This document shows positions 54,032-62,718 of a stretch of DNA of 64,000 bases, piece after piece. Position numbers and translations under genes: made by a program. The notes under the pieces were generated by a model. That model saw only the letters and a list, made by a program, of their open reading frames with translations. It did no database searches and was not told where the DNA came from. How positions within the stretch are numbered: the stretch's first letter is position 1; every line of letters starts with the position of its first letter. Source of the stretch: JAFGXF01 sp963732595 (GTDB lineage: Bacteria > Chloroflexota > Anaerolineae > Anaerolineales > Anaerolineaceae); NCBI GenBank assembly GCA_963732595.1, contig CAVSZZ010000002.1:1302001-1366000 (forward strand). Reading direction: 5' to 3'.

Positions 54032-55000
54032 ATGCCAGCCTCACCCCTTACGACCTCCTCTGAAAGAGACCCCAACCCGACGTGGACCTGGATTAAACTC
54101 GTTACCAGCAATTTTTGGAAAAAACTCAAGGAGCAGAATACCATTTTCATGGGTTTGGTCCAAAAGACGCTGCGTGAGTATACTCGCGATCAAGGGCAGT
54201 TGATGGGGGCTGCCATGGTCTATTACATGGTTCTTTCGATTGCACCCCTGATCTTGTTGTTACTATCGATCATTGGTTTTACATTGCGTTTTTACCCGGA
54301 TGGGAGCGTCCAGGAACTTTTTAATATCCTTGAAGATGAATTTGGCCCACAACTGCGAAACGCCCTGGGGGATCTCCTGACCACGGTCAAATCACAAGCC
54401 ATCACGGTCAGTGGTATCGGTTTGATCGCACTTATCCTGGGCGGATCGTCTGCCTTCCGTTTTCTCAGCTACTCGTTCCGTAAGATCTGGCGGCCAACCC
54501 CGAAACCTGCGCCTCTCAGGGTTGCCGCGAAGGCTTTACTGCGCGATCATGCTGCCGGCGTCATTGTGTTGTTGGCGATCGTCGGTCTGTTATCCATCTC
54601 AATGCTTTTTCTGAATATCATTCAGATCGCCCAGTCAGTCCTTGTACGTCTCCCAGCCCTTCAAACACTCAAAGCCGTCCAACTCCAACCCCTGGCGAGC
54701 ATCGTATTTGGCACGATTGTGCTATTGTTCGTCTACCGCTACCTGCCACCCAATCGACTACCCTGGCGTGATGTCTGGATGGGTGCCTTACTGGCAGCGG
54801 TACTTTGGGAAGCCGCAAGCACGCTGCTGCGCTTGTATTTTGACATCCGGACGAGCATCATCTATGGACTGATCGGTTCGATCCTGATTATCACCATCTG
54901 GGTTTATACCATGTGTCAGGTGCTCTTCCTGGGGGCAGAGTTCTGCAAGGTATATGGCAGGTGGCATCGAGCCTACCTGCGACAACGGGGACTTAAATAG
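54032..55000 (+). CDS. YihY/BrkB-family membrane protein
   Basis: The 322-residue protein has about six helices and the YihY-type blocks: DQGQLMGAAMVYYMVLSIAP, ALILGGSSAFRFLSYSFRKI, YRYLPPNRLPWRDVWMGALL and IYGLIGSILIITIWVYTMCQ. The family was once called RNase BN, wrongly. Its function is unknown, with suggested transport roles. The short charged end (AYLRQRGLK) is typical. Confidence 0.87.
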   Translation: MPASPLTTSSERDPNPTWTWIKLVTSNFWKKLKEQNTIFMGLVQKTLREYTRDQGQLMGAAMVYYMVLSIAPLILLLLSIIGFTLRFYPDGSVQELFNILEDEFGPQLRNALGDLLTTVKSQAITVSGIGLIALILGGSSAFRFLSYSFRKIWRPTPKPAPLRVAAKALLRDHAAGVIVLLAIVGLLSISMLFLNIIQIAQSVLVRLPALQTLKAVQLQPLASIVFGTIVLLFVYRYLPPNRLPWRDVWMGALLAAVLWEAASTLLRLYFDIRTSIIYGLIGSILIITIWVYTMCQVLFLGAEFCKVYGRWHRAYLRQRGLK

Positions 55001-55036
55001 AACCGGGCTGCCATCTGAACTGCAGCCCGGAATGAT

Positions 55037-55459
55037 TTACTTGGCCGTTTGTTTCTTGATCTTTACTTCAGGCTTCTCCACTTTATCTTTTTTCTTGCCT
55101 TTATCAGGCAGGAGGAAGGAGAGCAGGAAGGAAACCACACTGATTATGATGGATGCCAGGAAAGCTGAAAAGAAACTCTCTATCCTGAATCCGCTGCTGA
55201 ACCATTCAACAGAAATGTAAGATGCCAACCAAAGACAGAGTGCATTGACAACCAGTGTGAACAAACCAAGTGTTACCACGATCAACCCGCAAGAGAAAAG
55301 CTTCAAAATCGGGCGGATGAGCGCATTAACCAATCCAAGGATGATGGCCGTTACGATTACGGCGGTGACCCAGTTACCAACATGGGTGATACCCGGTGTG
55401 ATCCAGGTTGCAATGGCCACGGCTATGCCTGCGAAGACCCAGCGGAGAAAGAATCTCAT
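55037..55459 (-). CDS. Phage-holin-4-like / PF04020 membrane protein
   Basis: The 140-residue protein has four helices (FFLRWVFAGIAVAIATWITP, WVTAVIVTAIILGLVNALI, LIVVTLGLFTLVVNALCLWL, FSAFLASIIISVVSFLLSFL) in the order of the PF04020 family, small bacterial membrane proteins related to mycobacteriophage D29 Gp holin-like proteins. The C-terminal tail is Lys-rich. No lytic gene is nearby and no prophage is present, so a housekeeping membrane role is more likely than a holin role. Confidence 0.8.
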   Translation of the reverse strand: MRFFLRWVFAGIAVAIATWITPGITHVGNWVTAVIVTAIILGLVNALIRPILKLFSCGLIVVTLGLFTLVVNALCLWLASYISVEWFSSGFRIESFFSAFLASIIISVVSFLLSFLLPDKGKKKDKVEKPEVKIKKQTAK

Positions 55460-55482
55460 TGATTGCTCCTTTTTAATCCATT

Positions 55483-56664
55483 TTACTTTACAGTTCTAAG
55501 AACCAACGGGGATATCCATAATCCCTTGTTATCGAAAGCGGTGCCAGTCTGGGTTGACACAGACAGGATCAAGCGGATTGTATCACCGGCCAGAGCGCTT
55601 AAATCGACCACCACTTTTTGAAAAGCCCCATCGGTCATTTCCACCCAGCGCCTGATCGAAACCAGGTGATGATCACCCGGATCATATAGTAACTCAAAAA
55701 TGAGGGAGCAATCCGGTTGGTTATCTGCACAGGCGAGAGTGGCGTGGAAACTGTCGCCGGGCTGAATCTGGAGCAACCCGTACGTCCCCATGATCGTGCC
55801 GCCTGGGCCTTCATTGGGGATCACTTCAAGTACCGGTTGGGTGAACCCAATGCCTCCCTCGCCGGTCGTGCTCTCAACCGGATTAACAAATCCACCGGCG
55901 AAATCCCCTGTTTCCGGGCAATCAACTTTCCCGGTGGAGCTGGTCCATTCAGCCTGACAGGCGCTTTCGGTGAGATCCAATGCAATACTATCATGCAAAC
56001 CCACGGATATGGTTAGCGACAATGGTTCGCCATCCGGGGACAGCCCAAATGTTTCACCGGCGCTGTTCTGGAGCAGCCACTGACTGGAAAAAAGACCACT
56101 GATCGCGGGCGCGACCAGATTGGCGCTTATATCTAAAGCATCACCCGGAGCGAGTTCCCGGCCGATGGTTAGCGGTGATTTGCCGGCCATGAGCTCTCCG
56201 CCCGAGTACACCAGTGCATAGTCTTCTGCCCAGGTGCAAGTCCCCAGATTTCGGATGGTCCAGACCTTGGTAAAAGGGGTGGTGGCCTTCAAGTGGCTGC
56301 CATCCGGCAAGGCCCCATCCGATAAGAATCCGGCAAGGTCGCAGGGTGCATCCGGTTGCGATGGTGTTGGCGGAATGGGCGCTGCTGTGGGGGCACTGGC
56401 TGTCAGTGTTCCGGCGATGAGTCCGGGCAAGGCAGAATTGAGGGTCTCATCCACGTACAGAGGCACAACCACCGCAAGGGTGGCTGCTGCAGCGACCTGC
56501 AATTCCCCAGGATCAACTGTTGGTTTGGGCGCAAGAAGTTTAAGTGAAAGAGCCGAAAGCCCAACGATGAATAACAGCGTTGCAGCGAACAGCCCCAACA
56601 AGATCAGGGAACCGCTGTTTTTATGAGTATTTTCTTTTCGTCTTGAACCATCATTCTTCGGCAT
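55483..56664 (-). CDS. Membrane-anchored protein with NBR1-type Ig-like domain
   Basis: I start at ATG 56664 (MPKNDGSRRKENTHKNSGSL). A membrane helix follows (LILLGLFAATLLFIVGLSAL), then a Pro-rich linker (PTAAPIPPTPSQPDAPCDL). An NBR1-like Ig domain is then recognised by FTKVWTIRNLGTCTWAEDYA, a pattern repeated in extracellular Anaerolineae proteins. The rest (about 260-393) is beta-rich, with FTQPVLEVIPNEGPGGTIMG. It is an extracellular surface protein of unknown partner. Confidence 0.75.
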   Translation of the reverse strand: MPKNDGSRRKENTHKNSGSLILLGLFAATLLFIVGLSALSLKLLAPKPTVDPGELQVAAAATLAVVVPLYVDETLNSALPGLIAGTLTASAPTAAPIPPTPSQPDAPCDLAGFLSDGALPDGSHLKATTPFTKVWTIRNLGTCTWAEDYALVYSGGELMAGKSPLTIGRELAPGDALDISANLVAPAISGLFSSQWLLQNSAGETFGLSPDGEPLSLTISVGLHDSIALDLTESACQAEWTSSTGKVDCPETGDFAGGFVNPVESTTGEGGIGFTQPVLEVIPNEGPGGTIMGTYGLLQIQPGDSFHATLACADNQPDCSLIFELLYDPGDHHLVSIRRWVEMTDGAFQKVVVDLSALAGDTIRLILSVSTQTGTAFDNKGLWISPLVLRTVK

Positions 56665-56760
56665 AAAGACCATCCCACCCCGGGTGAATACATCCGGAGT
56701 CCACACCCATTTTACACCGGGATCCCCCGGTGATACAGTTGACTATCATTGGGAAGCATT

Positions 56761-57432
56761 TCAACGATTGCGCAAAGCGCGGTGTGCTTTCAAACAAACC
56801 CGCAGAAAATTGAGAAGGTGCGGCAGAGGTTTGATGTGACTTGAACCGCCCGTGTATATGGTCTTGATCGGAATCCATGCGAGCCCCAGCTTTTTCTTTA
56901 AAGCCAGGACAACCATATCGACCTCCATTTCAAATCCGGGTTCATCATCCTCCAGCATGAATTGCATGAGTTGGCGATTGATCAAACGGTAACCGGACTG
57001 GTTGTCGGCAATGCGATGGCCTACAGCCAGTGAGAACAGGCCACCACCAAGCGTGTTGGCCAGCTGGCGGATCAAGGGCATCTGTGTAAAATCGCGCCGG
57101 CCGATCATGAGCCCAACCGGTTGTTCCTGCCAGGCTGCCAGGAAAGCGGGAATCTCGGCCGGGTCGTGTTGGCCATCGCCATCCAGCGTGATGACTGCCG
57201 GGAATCCCCGTTGCAGGATATGCCGGAACCCAGTCAGTAATGCCGTTCCCTTGCCCTGGTTGGGTGTCTGGCGGATTACCTCAGCACCGGCGGCTTGTGC
57301 GCAAGCGGCAGTATCATCTGTGGACCCATCATCCACAACCAGGACGGGCAGATATTTTCGGGCGATACTGACCACTGTAGAAATATTCCTGCTCTCGTTG
57401 TGAGCCGGAATCAGGACGATCAATCCATTCAA
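56761..57432 (-). CDS. Glycosyltransferase family 2 (dolichol-phosphate-mannosyltransferase-like)
   Basis: The 223-residue enzyme has VLIPAHNESRNISTVV, LVVDDGSTDDTAACAQAAGA, ITLDGDGQHDPAEIPAFLAA (DxD) and the later NQSGYRLINRQLMQFML. These match GT2 proteins that transfer a sugar to a polyprenyl phosphate. No membrane segment is present, so it is probably peripheral. The start region overlaps the isochorismatase stop by four bases. Unlike the broken GT2 gene at 3.8-4.8 kb, this one is intact. Confidence 0.9.
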   Translation of the reverse strand: MNGLIVLIPAHNESRNISTVVSIARKYLPVLVVDDGSTDDTAACAQAAGAEVIRQTPNQGKGTALLTGFRHILQRGFPAVITLDGDGQHDPAEIPAFLAAWQEQPVGLMIGRRDFTQMPLIRQLANTLGGGLFSLAVGHRIADNQSGYRLINRQLMQFMLEDDEPGFEMEVDMVVLALKKKLGLAWIPIKTIYTGGSSHIKPLPHLLNFLRVCLKAHRALRNR

Positions 57433-57920
57433 GGAAGCAGCTTCTCCAATGCCCCAAGCGAGATCACATCGTTAATGCTTTCAACAAAGCGGATATTCTT
57501 GGCAGACGAACTGGCCAGTGCATTGCGTAACAGGATGGGTGTCAGATCATATCCTTCGGCCCCACGGCAGGTCGATAATACACAGTATTCAGCACAAAAC
57601 CCGGTCAGGATGAGGGTATCCACATCCAGTTTCTTTAATTCATCAGCCAGAGGTGTATTGACGAAGGCGCTGCCATATTCCTTGTGGATATGGAGGTCTT
57701 CCGGTTTAATCTTGAGGGATTCCGGCAGATCATACCCCGGGACTCCTGGAACATGACCATCTTCCCGGTTCATATGTTGGATACAGATAACCGGCAGCCC
57801 TTTACTTCGGAATAAATCGATCGTGGCGTTAATATACTCGATTGCATTATCCAGTGAGGTCTGTGTCGCCGGACTGAAATATGCTTTTTGGATATCGATC
57901 ACCAGCAAGGCAGGTTTCAT
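57429..57920 (-). CDS. Isochorismatase-family cysteine hydrolase
   Basis: The 163-residue protein has the triad motifs: ALLVIDIQKAYFSPAT (Asp), HKEYGSAFVNTPL (Lys) and LILTGFCAEYCVLSTCRGAE (Cys). The family includes nicotinamidases and other amidases. The size and 'GxxAEYCV' pattern allow nicotinamidase-like or unknown amidase activity; metal-binding histidines typical of nicotinamidase are not clear. It is coupled to the downstream GT2 gene. Confidence 0.87.
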   Translation of the reverse strand: MKPALLVIDIQKAYFSPATQTSLDNAIEYINATIDLFRSKGLPVICIQHMNREDGHVPGVPGYDLPESLKIKPEDLHIHKEYGSAFVNTPLADELKKLDVDTLILTGFCAEYCVLSTCRGAEGYDLTPILLRNALASSSAKNIRFVESINDVISLGALEKLLP

Positions 57921-57964
57921 TTTTATTCTCCTTAATACTGGATATCAATCCTTGTGATTCGCAA

Positions 57965-58882
57965 TTATGCTCTGGGCGAACTTGACTTCACCCATTGCAG
58001 GTGGTCATCCATCTGGGACTGTGCCCGTTGAATAATTCCGGGAAGCCAGCGTCCTTTGTCAAGTTGCATCGTTGTTATGGGCGCCCCGGCAGTGAGATGG
58101 ATGACGGTGGTCCTCGCTTCTGGTATGAGCATGGCAGCGATCACCTGTAGGAATTCTGCCAGTTTCTGGCGGCGGGCAGGGTTACGGCGGATCAAGGTGA
58201 GAGGATGGCGCAGGTAATGTGCCTGGACGGCGCCACTGACCGTCAGGATCTGCAAGCGGGTCTCCGGCGCCTTGCGCAGGATGATCTCGATGCTGGGTGA
58301 CCATTTGGCAATCTCATCGCGTGCATTTGGATAACTTTCAGGTTCCGGTTCGACTTCGCCATGCGCAAACAGCAGCAGCGCACCGCCGTTTTGCAGGTGT
58401 GCAATTGCGTCTCGTAAGGCCAGCATGCCCGAGGTGGCCTTGAAATCCACATAGAAAAAATATCGTTGAAGATAATCCAGCTGGCGCAGAAGCCTCACAT
58501 CCGTCACCATTGCCCGTAAATCGTTGCGAGGAATACAGGATACAATGCCGACTGAATCCAGGCCACCCGGATGATTCGAAACCAGCAGCAGAGGTCCTTC
58601 CCTGGGAATGCTCTCGAAACCACGAGCCTGCACCTGATGCTTGAAGCGGGGCAAGGCGGTCGAGGCACCCTGGCTGATCCCCAAACGATTAACCTGGTCG
58701 TAAAAATCTGCAGCGATATGGCCGAAATGTTTTGCAGGAATTCGCAACAGTGGTGTGGTCAGTTTCTGCAACCAACCATTACGCTTCCCACCGAACGCAT
58801 AAATGATCTCATCCATGATCAATCTGCCCAGGTGTGAGGCATGTTCGTCTACAGTGATCGGTGAAATCGGTTGATCGGTCAT
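57965..58882 (-). CDS. Lysophospholipid acyltransferase-like (PlsC family) protein
   Basis: The 305-residue protein has the acyltransferase motif I in LLLVSNHPGGLDSVGIV (HxxxxD-like, His then Asp five residues later), motif II-like NDLRAMVTDVRLLRQLDYLQ and motif III-like ALLLFAHGEVEPEPE. No clear membrane helix is seen. Such enzymes acylate glycerolipids. The central part matches remote PlsC homologues in bacteria. The exact acceptor is unknown. Confidence 0.75.
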   Translation of the reverse strand: MTDQPISPITVDEHASHLGRLIMDEIIYAFGGKRNGWLQKLTTPLLRIPAKHFGHIAADFYDQVNRLGISQGASTALPRFKHQVQARGFESIPREGPLLLVSNHPGGLDSVGIVSCIPRNDLRAMVTDVRLLRQLDYLQRYFFYVDFKATSGMLALRDAIAHLQNGGALLLFAHGEVEPEPESYPNARDEIAKWSPSIEIILRKAPETRLQILTVSGAVQAHYLRHPLTLIRRNPARRQKLAEFLQVIAAMLIPEARTTVIHLTAGAPITTMQLDKGRWLPGIIQRAQSQMDDHLQWVKSSSPRA

Positions 58883-58921
58883 GCGTGATGCTAATCCAAA
58901 CGGACTGGAATCAGCCTCTTT

Positions 58922-59851
58922 TCAGGATGATTCCAGTTGAGACTTGCAGTTTTTGATCAATGGCAGGACGGATCGATCCACGTCCGCATCACTTTTTACT
59001 TCCGGGATACCACCGAAGAGGAACCAGTCTTCCACATGCGCGATGGTTTGACCCGGTAGCATATTGATCAATGGGCCGAGACTTTCGAGTTCAAGGAAGG
59101 CGTTGTTGGTCCAGGTCTCGAGGTTTGAATTCAGATCCGGGTAGCCATGATTTGGCTCGGTCCTATAAAATTTGACAAACAGGAATCCCTTCACAAGGTA
59201 AGCAACCCACCCCTCAGTATTGAACATGCCGATCTTCTGAGGTTTTGAGTCTCCACCCACCTGGTGAAGGAGAATATAACGCTGTCCCATGGTCCAGCGT
59301 GGGTCCGACAAGTCGGTGTAAGACCACAACGAGAGGGTATTCTGCGCGGTCAGCTTACCAGGCCATTCGCTTCGTGGGCTGTGGGGTAAGATCGCCACGC
59401 CATTGGAGGTCATGACGGTCAATGCCCAGGGCGCTGCAGCTGAGGATTCTTTAGCATGATTGGTCAGCATATGGGTGAGTTGCACGTGCGGGGAATCGGG
59501 AAAGTATTTGATCCGGATCGATTTTTGGAATCCTGTCGCCTCTTCCAATGGCGGGGTCAGGTATAAGCCATCTGGTTGCTTTTCGACATTAACTGGGCGG
59601 TTATCCGGGAAATAAGTGCGTTCATTTTCCGGTGCGATCCAAAAGCGATGACCTCCATAAGCCCGCCACTCATCTCCGCCGGTCAACCCGAAATGAGCTT
59701 CATCTTCATAAAAGATGCTTTGTTGCCCGGGGATCCCGAAGCGCAGGATGCGCGGCCCCACATCTGCTGTAATAGTCATTGTGAGGTGGTCATTGCTGAC
59801 CTGATAACAATTCTGCCAGTTATGATAGGGAATCTTCTCTATGTGTACCAT
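58922..59851 (-). CDS. DUF4380-like aldose-epimerase-fold protein
   Basis: The 309-residue protein has the pattern of galactose-mutarotase-like (DUF4380) folds: VGPRILRFGIPGQQSIFYED, GGDEWRAYGGHRFWIAPENE, FFVKFYRTEP-like FLFVKFYRTEPNHGYPDLNS, and a final VEDWFLFGGIPEV. It lacks a signal peptide. Sugar binding is likely and catalysis uncertain. It is divergent from the ABC-F leader, about 50 bp from its promoter. Confidence 0.72.
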   Translation of the reverse strand: MVHIEKIPYHNWQNCYQVSNDHLTMTITADVGPRILRFGIPGQQSIFYEDEAHFGLTGGDEWRAYGGHRFWIAPENERTYFPDNRPVNVEKQPDGLYLTPPLEEATGFQKSIRIKYFPDSPHVQLTHMLTNHAKESSAAAPWALTVMTSNGVAILPHSPRSEWPGKLTAQNTLSLWSYTDLSDPRWTMGQRYILLHQVGGDSKPQKIGMFNTEGWVAYLVKGFLFVKFYRTEPNHGYPDLNSNLETWTNNAFLELESLGPLINMLPGQTIAHVEDWFLFGGIPEVKSDADVDRSVLPLIKNCKSQLESS

Positions 59852-59901
59852 GATCTATTACCTGTCTGGTGGTTGGTATTGTTCGATTATACATCCGGTG
59901 T

Positions 59902-59931
59902 TTGACAGCTATCGACTGATTGTGATAAACT
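59902..59931 (+). promoter_or_regulatory. Promoter of the ABC-F leader
   Basis: -35 TTGACA (59902-59907) and -10 TAAACT (59926-59931) with 18-bp spacing. A start around 59938 would put the first leader ORF about 18 bases in, leaving a leader of about 220 nt before the ABC-F gene. Confidence 0.55.
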
Positions 59932-59955
59932 CCGTTGTCGGTATTGGATGAACTG

Positions 59956-60045
59956 ATGAGCTACACAGGATATTTCACTTCCATAAATTTAAGCCTCACC
60001 GCCAGCATCTCCAACTGGTCCTTATCGGAGTGCGCCTGCAGTTAA
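59956..60045 (+). CDS. Leader peptide 1 of the ABC-F gene
   Basis: A 29-codon ORF begins MSYTGYFTSINLSLTAS and ends NWSLSECACS, TAA. GGATGAA lies just before its ATG. The stop TAA falls exactly in the loop of a small hairpin, GCAGT-TAA-ACTGC (60038-60050). This arrangement is typical of leader peptides on which drug-stalled ribosomes control a downstream resistance gene. Not proven to be translated. Confidence 0.5.
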   Translation: MSYTGYFTSINLSLTASISNWSLSECACS

Positions 60046-60065
60046 ACTGCTTCCATGTAATCATC

Positions 60066-60146
60066 ATGAACCGCGGCGTACTCATTCCCGCGGTTTTTAT
60101 TTTCCAACCAGCCGCGGGTTCACCACCGGCTGGTTCTTTGGTATAA
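60066..60146 (+). CDS. Leader peptide 2, spanning the attenuator hairpin
   Basis: A 26-codon ORF (MNRGVLIPAVFIFQPAAGSP ... V, TAA at 60144-60146) runs through the terminator hairpin and the following hairpin, stopping 15 bases before the ABC-F ATG. Translation of it would melt the terminator. Its own ribosome site is weak (CTTCCATGTAATCATC), so it may depend on ribosomes from leader peptide 1. Confidence 0.4.
   Translation: MNRGVLIPAVFIFQPAAGSPPAGSLV
60069..60098 (+). terminator. Attenuator terminator upstream of the ABC-F gene
   Basis: AACCGCGG (60069-60076) pairs perfectly with CCGCGGTT (60088-60095), then TTT ATTTT. A second hairpin AACCAGCC/GGCTGGTT (60106-60113/60128-60135) follows. 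CCGCGGGTT at 60112-60120 could alternatively pair with the first stem's 5' arm, giving a possible antiterminator. Confidence 0.7.
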
Positions 60147-60161
60147 CGTATTGAGGTCATC

Positions 60162-62147
60162 ATGTCTGTTTTATCTGCTGAAAATCTTAGTCTGGCCTTT
60201 GGGGATTTTGATCTATTCAAAGGCGTTTCTGTCTCGATCGCCAATGACAGTCGTATCGGGTTGATCGGTCCTAACGGTATTGGCAAGACGTCCCTGTTAT
60301 TGATCCTGTCAGGATTAAGCCAACCCACCAGTGGCAAGATACACATTGCACGCGGCCGGCGGCTGGGTTACCTGCGTCAGGAAGCCGTCGATGCTTTCAG
60401 TGACCGCCAGGGAACGGTGTATGCTGAGATGCTGACTGTTTTTTCCAGATTGCAAACACGCCAGGAGCAACTTAACGCCCTTGAAGCACGTATGGCTGCC
60501 GGGGAGGACGACCCGGCCTTGATGGAGAGATACGGCGGCTTACAACATGCTTTCGCCGAGGATGGTGGCTACGATTACGAGGTGAACATCCAGCGAACTT
60601 TAACCGGGTTGGGTCTCGGGAAGCACACCTGGCAGATGCCGATCGGTCATTTGAGTGGGGGTCAGAAGACCCGCCTGTTACTGGCGAGATTGTTGTTGGA
60701 AAAGCCCGACTTGCTCATCCTGGATGAACCAACCAACCATCTGGATATCGAAACAGTCGCCTGGCTTGAGAGCACACTGAAGGAGTGGAGTGGCGCCTGC
60801 CTGATCGTTAGTCATGATCGCTACTTTCTTGACAGTGTCACAACTACCACCTGGGAGATGAGCCGGCGTGGTATCGAGGTCTACCCCGGGAATTACAGTT
60901 CCTACTTGTTGCACCGTCAGGAACGCTGGGAATACATCGAAAAGGTCTTCAAAGAGGAGAAAGAGCGCCTCTTGAAGGAAGTCGATTTTATTCAGAAGAA
61001 CTGGGTTCGGGCCAGCACGCATGCCCGGGCATTGGGGTTGCTACGCCGCCTATCGCGGGATATTGCCATCGTCCAAAACCAGGGCATTATGGCGCTTCGC
61101 AATGGCAAGAAGTGGTCAGAATCCGGCTTGCACGTTGAACGCCCACTGGATGTGGTCGAGGCGGTGCGTGCTGTAAACGCCATTACTCTGGAGGGCAACA
61201 AGCCTCCGGCGATAAGGCCGCGGCTGGCAGCAAACAAGACCAGCGGCAACCTGGTCCTTCATGCCGAACAGGCTGTCATTGGTTATCCCGGTCACGAACT
61301 GTTCACGGTTTCCAGGTTGGTCTTAAAGCGGGGAGAGTGTGCGGCTTTGATCGGACCGAACGGGGCCGGCAAGACCACCTTCCTTAAGGTCCTGCTTGGC
61401 CAGCTTCCCCCTCTTTCGGGTGAAGTTCAACTGGGTGCCAGCCTGGTGACCGGTTACTTCGCCCAGGTGCAGGACCACCTGCAACCAAAACGCACTGTTC
61501 TGGAGGAGATTACAGCCCGCAAAACCCTGGATAATGAATCGGCCCGCTCGCATCTGGCCTTGTACCTCTTCCGCGGGGATGATGTTTTGAAACCGGTCAG
61601 CGCCCTGTCAGGTGGAGAACGGGCCCGGCTGGCACTTGCCATCCTGGCATTGGAAGGCGCCAACCTGCTGTTGCTGGATGAGCCCACCAACCACATGGAC
61701 ATTCCGGCCCAGGAAGCATTGCAGGAAGTACTGGAAGGCTACAACGGTACCATCCTGCTGGTCTCGCATGACCGTTACCTGATCGACCGCCTGGCAACCC
61801 AGATCTGGGAGTTGAAATCCGGGCAGCTGGTCCTCTTCTCGGGAAATTATCGTGACTATGTCTTGCGAGGCCAGGTTGTTGCAGGCAGTGGACCGGCTCG
61901 CCAGATTTTACTGAATCCGAAACCGCAGGCACGCGACAACAGCCACAAGACCCGCAAACGCCAGGAGGCCATGGCTCAACTCGAGGAACGTATCCGCGCC
62001 AGGGAGCAGGTGATCCGGGAATTATCGGAGGACCTTCAGAAGTGCGGAGCGGATTTTGAGAAAAGCCAGAAACTGGGCTGGCAGATCGCCCAGGCCCAGG
62101 CTGAGCTGGAGAAGTTGATGGGTGAGTGGGAGAAGGTCGCTGCTTGA
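60162..62147 (+). CDS. ABC-F family ATPase
   Basis: The 661-residue soluble protein has two ABC domains and no membrane segments. The first has GLIGPNGIGKTSLLLIL, LSGGQKTRLLLARLL and LLILDEPTNHLD; the second has ALIGPNGAGKTTFLKVL, LSGGERARLALAIL and LLLLDEPTNHMD. The interdomain linker (about 245-355) is longer than usual, with RASTHARALGLLRRLS followed by about 45 extra residues. A C-terminal coiled coil (LEERIRAREQVIRELSEDLQ) is present. ABC-F proteins act on the ribosomal E site as translation factors or antibiotic-resistance proteins. Ribosome site GAGG lies before ATG 60162. The leader with uORFs and terminator suggests drug-inducible control. Confidence 0.9.
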   Translation: MSVLSAENLSLAFGDFDLFKGVSVSIANDSRIGLIGPNGIGKTSLLLILSGLSQPTSGKIHIARGRRLGYLRQEAVDAFSDRQGTVYAEMLTVFSRLQTRQEQLNALEARMAAGEDDPALMERYGGLQHAFAEDGGYDYEVNIQRTLTGLGLGKHTWQMPIGHLSGGQKTRLLLARLLLEKPDLLILDEPTNHLDIETVAWLESTLKEWSGACLIVSHDRYFLDSVTTTTWEMSRRGIEVYPGNYSSYLLHRQERWEYIEKVFKEEKERLLKEVDFIQKNWVRASTHARALGLLRRLSRDIAIVQNQGIMALRNGKKWSESGLHVERPLDVVEAVRAVNAITLEGNKPPAIRPRLAANKTSGNLVLHAEQAVIGYPGHELFTVSRLVLKRGECAALIGPNGAGKTTFLKVLLGQLPPLSGEVQLGASLVTGYFAQVQDHLQPKRTVLEEITARKTLDNESARSHLALYLFRGDDVLKPVSALSGGERARLALAILALEGANLLLLDEPTNHMDIPAQEALQEVLEGYNGTILLVSHDRYLIDRLATQIWELKSGQLVLFSGNYRDYVLRGQVVAGSGPARQILLNPKPQARDNSHKTRKRQEAMAQLEERIRAREQVIRELSEDLQKCGADFEKSQKLGWQIAQAQAELEKLMGEWEKVAA

Positions 62148-62162
62148 TTACCCAAACGAATT

Positions 62163-62201
62163 AAAAAAAACAGGCGTCCAAATGATTTGGACGCCTGTTT
62201 T
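62163..62201 (+). terminator. Terminator after the ABC-F gene
   Basis: A perfect 17-bp inverted repeat centred on 62184, AAAACAGGCGTCCAAAT and its complement, ends with TTTT on the plus strand and has an A run before it, so it can work in both directions. It begins 15 bases after the ABC-F stop. Confidence 0.92.
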
Positions 62202-62718
62202 CATGCTGGAGATTTTAATGTTGAAATCAAAAACCTGCATAGATGTCTTTATGGCTTGGTTTGCAGATAAACGGACCGGCGTTGTGCTTTCGGCTTGCTG
62301 GACGGCGATGGCGATGCATTTGCCGATTGCGTAATTGGCGCGTTTGAGAAGCATGCGCCTGAGGGATTCCCCCCGATCGTTCGAAAGACCTGGTTTTTAT
62401 AATAGTAATATTCGCTCGCTTGTTGATACCTTGTGCAGGATTTCAAGCCCGTCCTGCCTGTACAACCTCCCCATCGATTACTCCAGATAAAAGTCGGGAA
62501 GCGTTCCTGGCGCGCGTGTATTTTATCCTCCCGCAAAAACTCCAGTCTGATCGGCATAATCCAGAAATAGTATTCGCCTCCCTCTTGATGGGTTCCATGC
62601 AGTCATAGGTGGATGATATGAAAAAAGCCAAGTAAAGATTCGTGAATAAATTAACGTATAATTAAAGGGGTGAGTACTTCTCATCGATCTTATTACATAT
62701 ATATATTGGAGGGAAGTC
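62202..62718. other. Non-coding or degenerate stretch, with a promoter near its end
   Basis: No complete gene is seen. One plus-strand frame reads CAFGLLDGDGDAFADC and continues to IVRKTWFL before a stop at about 62402. An in-frame stop near 62270 removes any start, so it may be a gene remnant. The last 100 bases are AT-rich. TATAAT at about 62656-62661 is a probable -10 for the gene at 62719. The stretch ATATATATATTGGAGGG leads into its ribosome site. Confidence 0.4.

Noticed and set aside
55037..55459. Holin-like protein as evidence of a prophage
   Set aside because: PF04020 proteins are common housekeeping membrane proteins, and there are no phage structural, lysis or integrase genes nearby.
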